A stretch of DNA of 64,000 nucleotides from Okeania sp. SIO1I7 (GCA_010672585.1 JAAHGF010000022.1:80149-144148), one strand, 5' to 3'. Positions 1 to 8,176 are shown, counted from the first letter of the stretch. Translations and numbers: made by a program. Notes: generated from the letters alone by a model not told the origin.

Positions 1-96
1 CCAGTTATAACACCATCTGGTATAACCAGCGTGTTGAGCCATCAGGGTTTTTTGTTTGTTATTGAGTTTGAGCTTTGTACGAATTGACGTGTACAT
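1..96 (-). CDS. tnpB: TnpB, second copy, N-terminal part (cut by window edge)
   Basis: Read on the minus strand from an ATG at 94-96, this stretch encodes about 32 residues with no stop: MYTSIRTKLKLNNKQKTL, then MAQHAG and a CYNW motif. They align without gaps to the first residues of the complete TnpB at 246-1310 (MQSIKTKLKVNNKQKTIL, AKHAG, AYNW). It is therefore the N-terminal helix-turn-helix start of a related but clearly diverged IS200/IS605-type TnpB (RNA-guided nuclease). The rest lies left of the window, so completeness cannot be judged. It has the same orientation as the complete copy and lies 149 bp beyond its 3' end. Confidence 0.8.
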   Translation of the reverse strand, partial: MYTSIRTKLKLNNKQKTLMAQHAGYTRWCYNW

Positions 97-245
97 ATTT
101 CTAGCCGTTCTGCTAAACTTACCCAAACTTACCCATGAATGATTGCATGAGCTTTGGAGCTAGCTTCCTGTCTCACAGAAGACCACTGACCGCAGTCTGT
201 AACTTATCTTCTCCACAGGCTTAAAATCGCTTGAAACTCAAGCTA
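97..245 (-). ncRNA. Candidate omega-RNA / right end of the tnpB element
   Basis: This is the 149 bp directly 3' of tnpB, where IS200/IS605 elements carry the right end and where the guide (omega/reRNA) is transcribed. Visible structure: an inverted repeat GCTTGA-GTT-TCAAGC at 229-243 just after the stop codon, and ACTG-ACCG-CAGT at 185-196. A short direct repeat (CTTACCCAAA) lies near 118-135. The ncRNA role is inferred from position and family knowledge; the exact RNA ends and the transposon boundary cannot be fixed from the sequence alone. Confidence 0.4.
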
Positions 246-1310
246 CTAACGTGCATAGTTTTCTAAGTTCATAGCAGCATTAAAATCTCTGTCTGCCTTT
301 AACCCGCAGTTCTCACACTCGTATAGTCTAACATTCAACGGCATTTTCTGTTGATGTCCGCAGTCAGAACATATCTGAGAACTTGGATAAAATCTATCTG
401 CTATTATTAGCTCACTGCCATACCACTCGCACTTGTATATGAGCTGACGCTTGAACTCATAAAAACCGCAGTCTGCTATCGCACTTGCTAATTTATGATT
501 TTTGAGCATTCCACTGACATTCAAATCTTCTATCACTATGGTGCTGTGGTTTTTTGCTAACCATGTTGTGAGTTTATGAAGTGTGTCAGCTCTGGTATCA
601 GCCACTTTTTTGTGAGCCTTGGCTAATCTTTTTATTGCCTTGAGTCTGTTTTTTGAACCAGGCTCTTTTTTGCTGACACGGTGTTGATAACGAGCTAATC
701 GTTTTTTGGCTTGCCTATAGGCTTTGATGTTAGCAAATTTTGTTCCATCGCTACAAGTTGCTAGAGTATTAACTCCCACATCTACACCAATGATATCTCG
801 TTTTTTGGCGGTAGGAGTTGGTTGATAATCATATTTAAAGCTGATATACCAATCATCTGCACGTTTTGATATAGTAACATTTTTGATGGGCACAGATGGT
901 AAGATTTCATAAGTTTTTACTATTCCTATTCTAGGTAGTTTGATATAATTTCCTTTCAGGATTTTAATGCTTCCTTCTAAATAGAAACTATCTTTTTTGC
1001 CTTTTTTCTTAAAGTTCGGAAACCCACGTTCAGGGACAGTAAAAAAGTTTTTGAACGCTCTTTCTAAATCTCTCAATGCTTGTTGAGGGGCACATTTAGA
1101 CACCTCATAATACCACGGATTTTGGGATTTCACTTCTGCAATTAAACGCTTATGCAAAGTGATAGCACTAGGCCGTTTCTTAGTCTGTTTGTACTCAGCA
1201 ATACAAGTAGCTAATCCCCAGTTATAGGCATGACGAGCTACACCAGCGTGTTTCGCAAGTATAGTTTTTTGTTTATTGTTAACTTTTAATTTGGTTTTGA
1301 TTGATTGCAT
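246..1310 (-). CDS. tnpB: TnpB RNA-guided nuclease (IS200/IS605 family), complete
   Basis: 354 residues, close to the usual size for cyanobacterial TnpB. In order: N-terminal helix-turn-helix region (about 1-45), wedge/OrfB region, and a RuvC-like nuclease with motif I IIGVDVGVNTLATC (Asp177), motif II TIVIEDLNVSGML (Glu261) and motif III ADRDFNAAMN (Asp340/342). A zinc ribbon CSDCG...CENCG (Cys314, 317, 332, 335) sits between motifs II and III. All catalytic residues are present, so the protein should be active. TnpB uses an RNA from the element's 3' end to cut DNA and favour retention of the element; no tnpA (Y1 transposase) is visible nearby. A TATAAT-like -10 box on the minus strand lies at 1346-1351. 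The partial tnpB at 1-96 follows in the same direction. Confidence 0.93.
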   Translation of the reverse strand: MQSIKTKLKVNNKQKTILAKHAGVARHAYNWGLATCIAEYKQTKKRPSAITLHKRLIAEVKSQNPWYYEVSKCAPQQALRDLERAFKNFFTVPERGFPNFKKKGKKDSFYLEGSIKILKGNYIKLPRIGIVKTYEILPSVPIKNVTISKRADDWYISFKYDYQPTPTAKKRDIIGVDVGVNTLATCSDGTKFANIKAYRQAKKRLARYQHRVSKKEPGSKNRLKAIKRLAKAHKKVADTRADTLHKLTTWLAKNHSTIVIEDLNVSGMLKNHKLASAIADCGFYEFKRQLIYKCEWYGSELIIADRFYPSSQICSDCGHQQKMPLNVRLYECENCGLKADRDFNAAMNLENYAR

Positions 1311-1596
1311 TTCAACTGGTAAGCCATGAAAAAAAGTCTTTGATAATTATAATATGAATGAGTGTATGATAGCAGACGATCGGGATATTTTTAATATTTA
1401 TTAATATTTGTCTAACTTTGTCCAATTATTCGGCTTCAGTAATTAGCCCTTTTTTAAGTTGACGACTGTATTTTCTCAGGCCAGAGAGAACTATCCAATT
1501 ATACTGTGTTATAACGTAAATTGTCAACTAGGTCAAAACTCTCGGTATTGTTAGTCCTTAAACTTGATTTATCACTAATTATCCGAATATGATATA

Positions 1597-1703
1597 AGTC
1601 CCGCAAAAATAAAGTCAATTATCCCACAGAAATTATCAATTATTTTCCCCTACTCCCTACTCCCTACTCCCTACTCCCTACTCCCTCTTTTCTAGGAGAT
1701 GTC
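1597..1703. repeat. Heptad repeat tract with F6-type end
   Basis: The gap 1311-1742 holds no gene. It ends in five tandem copies of TACTCCC (1648-1686). These are followed by GGAGATGTC-TA (1695-1705), the end shared with the F6 inverted-repeat family (full copies at 26488 and 61639). The segment before the heptads (ATTATCAATTATTT) also matches F6 interiors. The left boundary given here is uncertain. The rest of the gap is AT-rich and contains the tnpB promoter region. Confidence 0.5.
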
Positions 1704-1742
1704 TATTATGATTATTAATGATATTTGACTTTATTAATAATG

Positions 1743-2555
1743 ATGCACAATTTCATCCCACCAGAAAGATTTTTTCCCTATCTCACCTGGCAAGATATTG
1801 AAACAATGCCAAATAAGGAAAATGTAGTAATTATTCAACCAGTGGGTTCTATTGAACAACATGGTTTTCATTTACCTATAATTGTTGATTCGGCGATCGC
1901 TACTTTTATTACAGGTAAAGCACTAGCTAAACTCGACTCTAATATTCCTGCATACGCTTTGCCTACTCAATATTACGGTAAATCTAACGAACATTGGCAT
2001 TTTCCTGGTACCATTACTCTCACTGCCCAGACTTTGATGGCAGTATTAACAGAAATGGCTGAAAGTATTTATCGTTCTGGGTTCCGCAAATTGGTATTTT
2101 TGAATGCTCATGGCGGACAACCACAAGTTATCGAAATTGTGGCGCGAGACTTGCACCAAAAATATGAGGATTTTTTGCTATTTCCGCTTTTTGCTTGGCG
2201 CGTACCTCTCCCTAACGAAGAGTTGTTTACGCCAAAGGAAATGGAATTGGGAATTCATGCAGGAGATGGGGAAACCAGTATGATGTTGTCAATATTGCCG
2301 GATACGGTAAAAATGGATAAGGCAGTAACAGAATATCCTCAAGATTTGCCTGAAGACAGTATGTTAAGTATGGAGGGAAAGTTGCCTTTTGCTTGGTTAA
2401 CGCAGGAGTTAAGTTGTAGTGGGGTGTTGGGTGATGCAAAGGTAGCGACCAAAGAAAAAGGCGATCGCCTTATTGAGGCTTTTTCTGATAGTTGGGTGCA
2501 GGTTATTCAGGACGTTTATAAATTTCGGCAGCCAAAACAAAAACCTAACTCTTGA
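1743..2555 (+). CDS. Creatininase-family amidohydrolase
   Basis: About 270 residues, typical for the creatininase/MftE/FAPy-deformylase superfamily. These are metal-dependent hydrolases of amide or cyclic amide bonds in the cytoplasm. Visible motifs: PVGSIEQHGFHLPIIVDS (Glu, His and Asp metal ligands), HWHFPGTITL, FLNAHGGQP, and HAGDGETSMML near residue 180. The exact substrate cannot be told; cyanobacterial members are mostly uncharacterised. The longest reading starts with a TTG at 1725; two ATGs (1740, 1743) follow and are more likely, although no clear ribosome site precedes either. It stands alone, with repeats on both sides, and codon use matches its neighbours. Confidence 0.85.
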   Translation: MHNFIPPERFFPYLTWQDIETMPNKENVVIIQPVGSIEQHGFHLPIIVDSAIATFITGKALAKLDSNIPAYALPTQYYGKSNEHWHFPGTITLTAQTLMAVLTEMAESIYRSGFRKLVFLNAHGGQPQVIEIVARDLHQKYEDFLLFPLFAWRVPLPNEELFTPKEMELGIHAGDGETSMMLSILPDTVKMDKAVTEYPQDLPEDSMLSMEGKLPFAWLTQELSCSGVLGDAKVATKEKGDRLIEAFSDSWVQVIQDVYKFRQPKQKPNS

Positions 2556-2643
2556 TCGTAATTGGTAGCTGTATCATGTCCGGTTGAATACTTAAACAAT
2601 AAAGGAATTCAAGCAATCATGGTATAATTGGCGAGTATTTATG

Positions 2644-2881
2644 TAGGGTTTGCTGATTAAATCTTAAAGCATTTACATATAAAGGTTTTAGCCTTTTTCA
2701 AGACTTAAAAAGTACCTGGTTTTCAGCTCTTTATGCTCAAAAAGTTAGGATTTCTGGCGCATAGTTGGGCAAAAAAAATTATTCCCCTACTCCCCTACTC
2801 CCCTACTCCCCTTTTCCCCTCCTGGGAGGGATTAGGGGTGGGTCCCCTACTCCTTAAAAAAGACTTTTTCAGCAAGCCCTA
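2644..2881. mobile_element. F4 inverted-repeat element (copy 1)
   Basis: The ends are TA-GGGTTTGCTGA on the left and TCAGCAAGCCC-TA on the right, with TA on each side. The interior carries three tandem CCCCTACT octamers and a GC-rich CTCCTGGGAGGG tract. Related copies lie at 8177-8448 and 52361-52666. No transposase is encoded, so it looks like a MITE. The right end (CCCTATG) creates the ATG at 2881, the most upstream possible start of the channel gene. Before this element, at 2571-2590, is an isolated F1/F2-type end (ATCATGTCCGGTTGAATAC). Confidence 0.7.
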
Positions 2882-2946
2882 TGTATTGGTTAAAAATTCC
2901 CAGAACGCTTACTATCCAACCCGATATGATTGCTATGGATATCAAG

Positions 2947-4719
2947 ATGAGACTAATAAAAAAACTCCTTTTACGAGTTCTCACTGTTTTAGTAATAATT
3001 ATCCTTACTCAGTCTGCTGTCATTAGCATTAGCATTAGCCGAGACAATAACCCACTTAGGCCACCTGAAACTGATAGTCCCCGTCAAACTATGTCAGCAT
3101 TTATGGACAATATGAATAAGGCTTATACACTAATTAAGGAAGCTGAAAAGCAGTCAGAAGAAAAGGGAGGATTATTGTGGCATTCTCCGGAAGTTAAGAA
3201 AAAAGGCAAACAAGCACAGTTAGCTCTAAACCGCGCGATCGATGCCTTAAATCTTGTAGATATTCCCCCAATTAATCGTCAAGATTTTGGTACAGAATAT
3301 GCATTAATGCTTAAGGAGATATTAGATCGCCTTGAATTACCTAAACCTGATGAGATTCCTGATGAAAAAGTTGTACCTCAGTCCCTAACGCGACCTCGAA
3401 CGCGCTGGGAAGTTCCAGGGAGTGAGATTGCAATTGAATTAGTTGAGGAAGGTTTCAATGTCAACGAATATCTCTTCACCCCTGAAACAGTTAAGCGTAT
3501 CAGAGAATTTTATGAATCGATCAAAGGATATGAATACAATAAATCGAATTATTGGAAAATATCTCGTGGTTTCTACAGAGGCTATATCACTACACCAGGC
3601 TATCTCCTACCTCCCAAGTGGAGTAGATGGTTACCAAGGGGGAGATATGCTGTATTGCTTTATGACCAGACCCTCTGGCAATGGTTTAGTCTGGCTATAA
3701 TGACTTTGGTCGTATTCGCTACCATTTTTGGGGTCGAATTTTTACTCAAACGATATATCAAGACCGCTAATTCCTACAAAAAAGTATGGTTGGGATTATT
3801 CATACCAGCCTTAACATTATGGATGACTAACTTTTGGGAATTTATTATAGATGAACACATTAATATCACCGGCGCAGTCCTAGAGAATCTACTGAAATTA
3901 TCAACTATTGTGGAAGGTGGTGTTTGGGCTTGGTTCGCTTTTATGGTATTAAATGCCATTGGTTGGACTATTATCTCCAATATGCCTCAAGGAAATACAT
4001 CCCTTGAAGCAGTAATCGTTCGCAATGGATTTCGCTTGCTAGGAGTTTTGACAGGATTGACAGTTTTTTACACTACCAGCAAAGAAATTGGCATAGCTGC
4101 TGAACCAATAATAGCGAGCTTTGGAATTAGCGGTATTGCTATTGGGTTGGGAGTTAAACCATATATAGAAAATTTAGTAGGTGGTTTAACCTTATTTTTG
4201 AACCGCCCAATAAAGATAGGGGATTTTTGCGAATTAGGTGGTGTCATTGGTACAGTAGAAGATATTGGTTTGCGCTCAACATTGATTCGCACGCCAGACC
4301 GCAAGCTGATTTATGTCCCGAATACAGTAGTCTCCACATCGCAAATTGTCAATCATAGTCAGCGTGACAAATATTCTTTTAAGCGCACACTTTCGTTGAG
4401 CTATGACAGTGCCCACGAAGAGTTAGGGGAAACCATGGAAAACCTGCGAAATATCCTCGCTCAACATCCAAAACTTTCCGAAGAACGTATTAGTCTTGGC
4501 AGTTTGAGTCATGAGATAATTGATGTTGATATTTTTGCATATATCCTAACTAGAGATGTAGCTCAATCTCTCTTAATTCAAGAGGAAATACTGCTCAAAA
4601 TTAGCCATCTTCTCGATATCACAGGAGCAAAGGTAGTCGCACTTACTGTATCAAATACAATAGAATATTCTCATACAAGCACTATTGATAATAGTTCTAG
4701 CTTTGATACAGAGATGTAG
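2947..4719 (+). CDS. MscS-family mechanosensitive channel
   Basis: Polytopic inner-membrane protein. A hydrophobic N-terminal signal/TM (LIKKLLLRVLTVLVIIIL) leads into a charged periplasmic-type region, then several membrane helices. The MscS pore helix and beta domain follow: FGISGIAIGLGVKPYIENLV, LFLNRPIKIGDF, GTVEDIGLRST, LIYVPNTVV. MscS channels open under membrane tension and release osmolytes. The length (about 590-612 residues) fits the larger cyanobacterial MscS-like proteins with an extended N-terminus. The reading frame is open from an ATG at 2881, but that ATG is made by the end of an F4 element. ATGs at 2926, 2935 and 2947 follow, and 2947 gives the most typical signal sequence. 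No ribosome site decides between them. Confidence 0.88.
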   Translation: MRLIKKLLLRVLTVLVIIILTQSAVISISISRDNNPLRPPETDSPRQTMSAFMDNMNKAYTLIKEAEKQSEEKGGLLWHSPEVKKKGKQAQLALNRAIDALNLVDIPPINRQDFGTEYALMLKEILDRLELPKPDEIPDEKVVPQSLTRPRTRWEVPGSEIAIELVEEGFNVNEYLFTPETVKRIREFYESIKGYEYNKSNYWKISRGFYRGYITTPGYLLPPKWSRWLPRGRYAVLLYDQTLWQWFSLAIMTLVVFATIFGVEFLLKRYIKTANSYKKVWLGLFIPALTLWMTNFWEFIIDEHINITGAVLENLLKLSTIVEGGVWAWFAFMVLNAIGWTIISNMPQGNTSLEAVIVRNGFRLLGVLTGLTVFYTTSKEIGIAAEPIIASFGISGIAIGLGVKPYIENLVGGLTLFLNRPIKIGDFCELGGVIGTVEDIGLRSTLIRTPDRKLIYVPNTVVSTSQIVNHSQRDKYSFKRTLSLSYDSAHEELGETMENLRNILAQHPKLSEERISLGSLSHEIIDVDIFAYILTRDVAQSLLIQEEILLKISHLLDITGAKVVALTVSNTIEYSHTSTIDNSSSFDTEM

Positions 4720-4771
4720 TATCAATTTGATAACTGTTTGCTACAAATAGTTAGGCTATTTCTTAGGAGTC

Positions 4772-4957
4772 ATATCATGTCCGGTAGTATCGGTATTGTA
4801 AAAGGGTAAGAATTCAGAATTTAGAATTTAGAATTCAGAAATTTGGGATGAAAGCTTTAGTATTCTTGGAATTAAGGGTATTAACCCCGAAACAACTTAA
4901 ATTTCCTGTAGATATTCACCCTTTGGTTTACACAAACGATACCAGCGGACATGATAT
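4772..4957 (+). mobile_element. F1 MITE-like element, copy A
   Basis: 186 bp with terminal inverted repeats ATATCATGTCCGGTAGTATCG / revcomp of CGATACCAGCGGACATGATAT (21 bp, 2 mismatches). The same element occurs at 32754-32947 (nearly identical) and, inverted and internally changed, at 26870-27023 and 52960-53119. It has no coding capacity. TA lies just inside each outermost A/T, as expected for TA-target elements. The flanks GGAGTC and CAGGAG suggest insertion into GGAGTCA heptads. Confidence 0.85.
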
Positions 4958-5163
4958 CAGGAGCCAGGATGAATAAAGGATTTGAATAGCATTGATTTTT
5001 AAATTCGGGAACGGGGGAACGGGCAAGATGCTCATTCCACAAAACCACAAAATTATTAACCTACATTCCGCATTTATGAACGCCCAATATTTCCTTCCTC
5101 CTTCTTCCTTATTTTTCGGCAAAATTTCTTCCTTCTTCCTTCTTGCCTCTTCCTTCTTCCTTG

Positions 5164-6552
5164 CTATAGCAACGATAAAACAATTTCAGCCAACTTTTGT
5201 GCCGCTCCCGGTTGACCTCTGACACTTCTGAGACGATCGCGCATTTCTACTAATTTTTCTGGATGACTCAAAAAATCTAATACCAATTCTGCTACTATTT
5301 CCGGTGTCAGTTTCCCTACCAACTCCGGCACAATTTCCTGTTTTGCCCAAATATTCGGCCATGCAAACAGTTTTCCCTTGCGCAACACTAACCAATTAAT
5401 TCCGGCAGCAAAAGCAGCTCCTACCCCTGGTAAGTTTGCTAATAACCCAGGCAAACCATCCCAAGCTCTCATAATATCTAGTTGTTGGGTGGGTAATAAT
5501 ACAATCATCGGTATTGCCAAGGAACCCAACTCAGCAGTGTTAGCACCGACCGTGGTTAAGCAAAGACGACATTGGGAAAGTAGATCGTAAGCAGGAGTGC
5601 GTGTTATTAATTCTACCTCTAGACCTGTAGGTGTGACTAATTTAGGATTTTCTATCTCGCAGTCTGGAGGAATTAATAATTTTGCCTCAACGCCACCCAT
5701 TTTTTGAACTGCCGGATTTTTTCGAGAGTCGGCAAAACTGGCTAAAGTAGATAATTCCAGAGTCGGAGCAACTGGAATGATAAATCTGGTTTGCGGGCGT
5801 ATTTTGTGGAGATGTTGAGCGATCGCTAAAGTTAAAGGTACACCTAAAGATAATTTAGTAGGTTTAGATCCAGGCAATAACCCAATATACTCAACAATAT
5901 TTTCTTCTGTTGTTGGTAAATCTAAATTACTGCTTACCGAAAATCTTGGTTTAAAGCCTCCCCTTTTAAGAGGGTCAAAAAGAAATTTCTGCATTTCAAG
6001 CCTCCCTATTGCAGAGGTACTGATAACTGTTAACGCAGTTCCTCCGGAGGAGGCTAACTGATAACTGATAACTGAATTGACCTCCGCCATCAAATCTCCC
6101 ACTACTGTAAATTTTTCAGCATACTTTGGTGGTACTTGAGCAGCAACTTCTGACTTCATTACACCAAATTTATCTATCCAGCGCCACCATCTAGCATCCC
6201 ACTCAGCATAAATAACAGTACGATAACCAAGACGTTTTCCTACCGCAACAGTAAAAAATTGGTCGCCTCCCAAAAATAAAACTATTCCCTGGGGATGCCA
6301 ATGCCAATTTTCTGCCGTTTTTCCCCGAAGCAAAAACCGCCAAAAATATTCTGCGGGTTGTACTCGGTCTATTTCTGGATAAGAAAGAGCGATCGCTGCT
6401 TCTTTTCCGGTAGCATGGGGACAAGGTGAGAGAATGACAGAAATTCGGATATCAATATTTGCCTGTTGTCGTAACTGTTGCACAACAGGTCGCACCCAAG
6501 TAATTAATTCTCCCGGGCCATTTGAGAGGATGACAATATCAATTTTTTTCAT
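5164..6552 (-). CDS. Lipid-A-disaccharide synthase-related glycosyltransferase
   Basis: 462 residues. The N-terminus MKKIDIVILSNGPGEL and later YIGLLPGSKPTKLSLGVPL, LLSQCRLCLTTVGANTAELG and PMIVLLPTQQ match the cyanobacterial LpxB-related family (GT-B fold). Members are conserved in cyanobacteria but their substrate is not established. Residues about 160-203 do not belong to the family: they are encoded by an F5 dispersed repeat (5947-6074) that reads through in frame. The flanking parts, VGDLMAEV and IVEYIGLLPG, would otherwise be nearly adjacent. The gene is monocistronic on the minus strand and diverges from the PEP-CTERM gene. Confidence 0.8.
   Translation of the reverse strand: MKKIDIVILSNGPGELITWVRPVVQQLRQQANIDIRISVILSPCPHATGKEAAIALSYPEIDRVQPAEYFWRFLLRGKTAENWHWHPQGIVLFLGGDQFFTVAVGKRLGYRTVIYAEWDARWWRWIDKFGVMKSEVAAQVPPKYAEKFTVVGDLMAEVNSVISYQLASSGGTALTVISTSAIGRLEMQKFLFDPLKRGGFKPRFSVSSNLDLPTTEENIVEYIGLLPGSKPTKLSLGVPLTLAIAQHLHKIRPQTRFIIPVAPTLELSTLASFADSRKNPAVQKMGGVEAKLLIPPDCEIENPKLVTPTGLEVELITRTPAYDLLSQCRLCLTTVGANTAELGSLAIPMIVLLPTQQLDIMRAWDGLPGLLANLPGVGAAFAAGINWLVLRKGKLFAWPNIWAKQEIVPELVGKLTPEIVAELVLDFLSHPEKLVEMRDRLRSVRGQPGAAQKLAEIVLSLL
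5947..6074. repeat. F5 dispersed repeat inside a coding sequence
   Basis: Contains GGTTTAAAGCCTCCCC, then CATTTCAAGCCTCCCTATTG, CAGAGGTACTGATAACTG and further TGATAAC heptads. Other copies are at 11400-11506 and, inverted, 55453-55562; a half copy is at about 20756-20786. Here it lies inside the LpxB-related gene and adds about 44 codons without a stop. Confidence 0.75.
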
Positions 6553-6680
6553 AGGGGGGTAATACTAAATCCGGTTTTACTAGACAACAGGACGGAAATA
6601 CAGCTATGGATAATAATTCCTTTTAGTGCATTGGGATTTGGAAATATGATGCCACCATTTTTACGTCTATAGTTCTCAAT

Positions 6681-6719
6681 ATTACAGCACTTTCGATAAT
6701 AGTGAGGTAGTGCTGTAAT
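6681..6719. terminator. Strong stem-loop between divergent genes
   Basis: Perfect 11-bp inverted repeat ATTACAGCACT ... AGTGCTGTAAT with a 17-nt loop, followed by AGCTTTT on the plus strand. It lies between a minus-strand and a plus-strand gene that diverge, so it does not end either of them. It may terminate a small plus-strand RNA or serve as an operator. The call as a terminator is only one reading. Confidence 0.4.
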
Positions 6720-6792
6720 AGCTTTTATTCTGTGAAATCTATGGTATTATCATACTATATGCAACATGGAATTCATTTGGGAGATTGAAGAT

Positions 6793-7476
6793 ATGCTGAG
6801 AAAAAATCATTTATCCCTACCGTTTTTCGCTATTTTGACAACCCTAACTTTCTGGGTTCCCAAAGAAGCGCTTGCTATTTCTATAAAAGCTACTGCTACT
6901 GGGTCTTCTAACCCAACTCCTATTGTTGGAGGAGATCTACAGAATGGAGATTTTCTGATTCTACAGAATCCAACTGTCCCAAGTTTGCCTACAGGTGATG
7001 GAGTTGATGAAACAACAGACTGGTCATTTGATTTCTCAAATGACAGCAATCTAATGTTTTTTCCAGTTTCCAGCCCTCTAGACTCGGCTATCCTAACTTT
7101 GACTCTCTCTCCTATTGATTCTGGAGTTACAACAGATACTATTGGAGTTCCTGGCGTAAAATCTATTAATATACCTAGCATTCCTAGTATCCCTGCGGTG
7201 GGAACTACAGGTACAGTTTCTATAGATTTGCTAGACTTTGGGTTTACCTCTGCAGATATTATCAATTCATTAGATCCTGTTACTAATACAATTCCCTGGT
7301 TGTATCAGGATGATGCGATTATTTCTTTCGCGGAACTAGAGTTGACAGTAGAATCTGTAGAATCTGTCCCCGAACCCACAAGTATTCTTGGTCTCTTGGT
7401 TACTGGTGCTATTGCTGCAGGTATAGTACGGGAAAAAAACAAGAAAATTAATAGACTAACAGAGCAATCGCTCTAG
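6793..7476 (+). CDS. PEP-CTERM sorting-domain protein
   Basis: About 227 residues. The N-terminal signal peptide is MLRKNHLSLPFFAILTTLTF...ALA, followed by a beta-rich, Ser/Thr/Asp-rich secreted region with no known catalytic motif. The C-terminus VPEPTSILGLLVTGAIAAG plus a basic tail (REKNKK) is a textbook PEP-CTERM signal: PEP motif, one TM helix, positive cluster. Such proteins are processed by exosortase and exported to the surface or matrix. The frame is open from an ATG at 6766. The ATG at 6793 is preferred because GGGAG at 6779-6783 precedes it and the signal peptide then starts properly. No exosortase gene is in the window. Confidence 0.85.
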   Translation: MLRKNHLSLPFFAILTTLTFWVPKEALAISIKATATGSSNPTPIVGGDLQNGDFLILQNPTVPSLPTGDGVDETTDWSFDFSNDSNLMFFPVSSPLDSAILTLTLSPIDSGVTTDTIGVPGVKSINIPSIPSIPAVGTTGTVSIDLLDFGFTSADIINSLDPVTNTIPWLYQDDAIISFAELELTVESVESVPEPTSILGLLVTGAIAAGIVREKNKKINRLTEQSL

Positions 7477-7605
7477 TGCCACTATGCGAAAGTTAAAAGT
7501 CAATCATTTTTGATTTGTAATTGTTTTAGGATTTTGTAACTGGTCAGTTATTTCCGCCATCCTGCTCTAGTAGGTAGATGCGTTAACTAACTATCAACTT
7601 TTGAA

Positions 7606-7635
7606 CCTAAGCTTTCAGCACCCTAAAAGCTTGGG
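7606..7635 (+). promoter_or_regulatory. Leader hairpin upstream of the ankyrin gene
   Basis: CCTAAGCTTT / AAAGCTTGGG form a 10-bp stem (one G-T pair) about 60 bp before the ankyrin start. A second weaker hairpin, TTCTAG...CTAGAA, lies at about 7650-7670. It may be an untranslated leader structure or a relic of a mobile-element end; function unknown. Confidence 0.3.
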
Positions 7636-7696
7636 TTTAAATCCCCGACTTCTAGCTTGTCGTTCTAGAAAACAAAATTATAGGAGAAAATTTAAG

Positions 7697-8176
7697 ATGA
7701 CAGAATTAATTGATGTGGTTAAAACTGGAGATATTGCTCAAGTCGAAACTTTGCTGAGTGAAGGCACGGAGATCGATGCTAAAGACTCGGAAGGTTCCAC
7801 TCCTTTAATTGCTGCTGTGGAAACTGGCCATATAGAGATAGTTAAAAAATTATTGGCTACTGGCGCTGATGTCAACAATAATGATAATGATGGTTGGGTG
7901 CCTTTGATGGGTGCTGCTGGTAGTGGCGATCGGGAAATTTTAGAACTATTGTTGGATGCTGGCGCTGATGTTAATGCTACTACTAATTTTGGCTTGACTG
8001 CGCTGATGACTGCTGCGGGTAGCGGTCATACTGATGCTGTGCAAATTTTGTTAGACCGGGGAGCAGATATCAAGGCTAAAGATAATAATAAATGGACGGC
8101 CTTAGTCTGGGCAAATTCGGAAGGTCATAAGGATGTGGTAGAGTTGCTAAAGCAGGTACGCGATCGCGATAATTAG
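7697..8176 (+). CDS. Ankyrin-repeat protein
   Basis: 159 residues made almost wholly of ankyrin repeats: four to five copies of the pattern G.TPLI.A...GH...V..LL..GADVN (for example STPLIAAVETGHIEIVKKLL and ALMTAAGSGHTDAVQILL). Ankyrin repeats bind other proteins; no other domain is present and the partner is unknown. The frame extends upstream to 7601, but the start at 7697 has AGGAG at 7682-7686, ten bases away, and begins directly with the first capping helix (MTELIDVVKTGD). The stop codon at 8174-8176 directly abuts an F4 element. Confidence 0.9.
   Translation: MTELIDVVKTGDIAQVETLLSEGTEIDAKDSEGSTPLIAAVETGHIEIVKKLLATGADVNNNDNDGWVPLMGAAGSGDREILELLLDAGADVNATTNFGLTALMTAAGSGHTDAVQILLDRGADIKAKDNNKWTALVWANSEGHKDVVELLKQVRDRDN

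Noticed and set aside
2733..3026. Plus-strand frame overlapping the MscS gene start
   Set aside because: It runs through the F4 element and then out of frame with the channel; composition follows the repeat.
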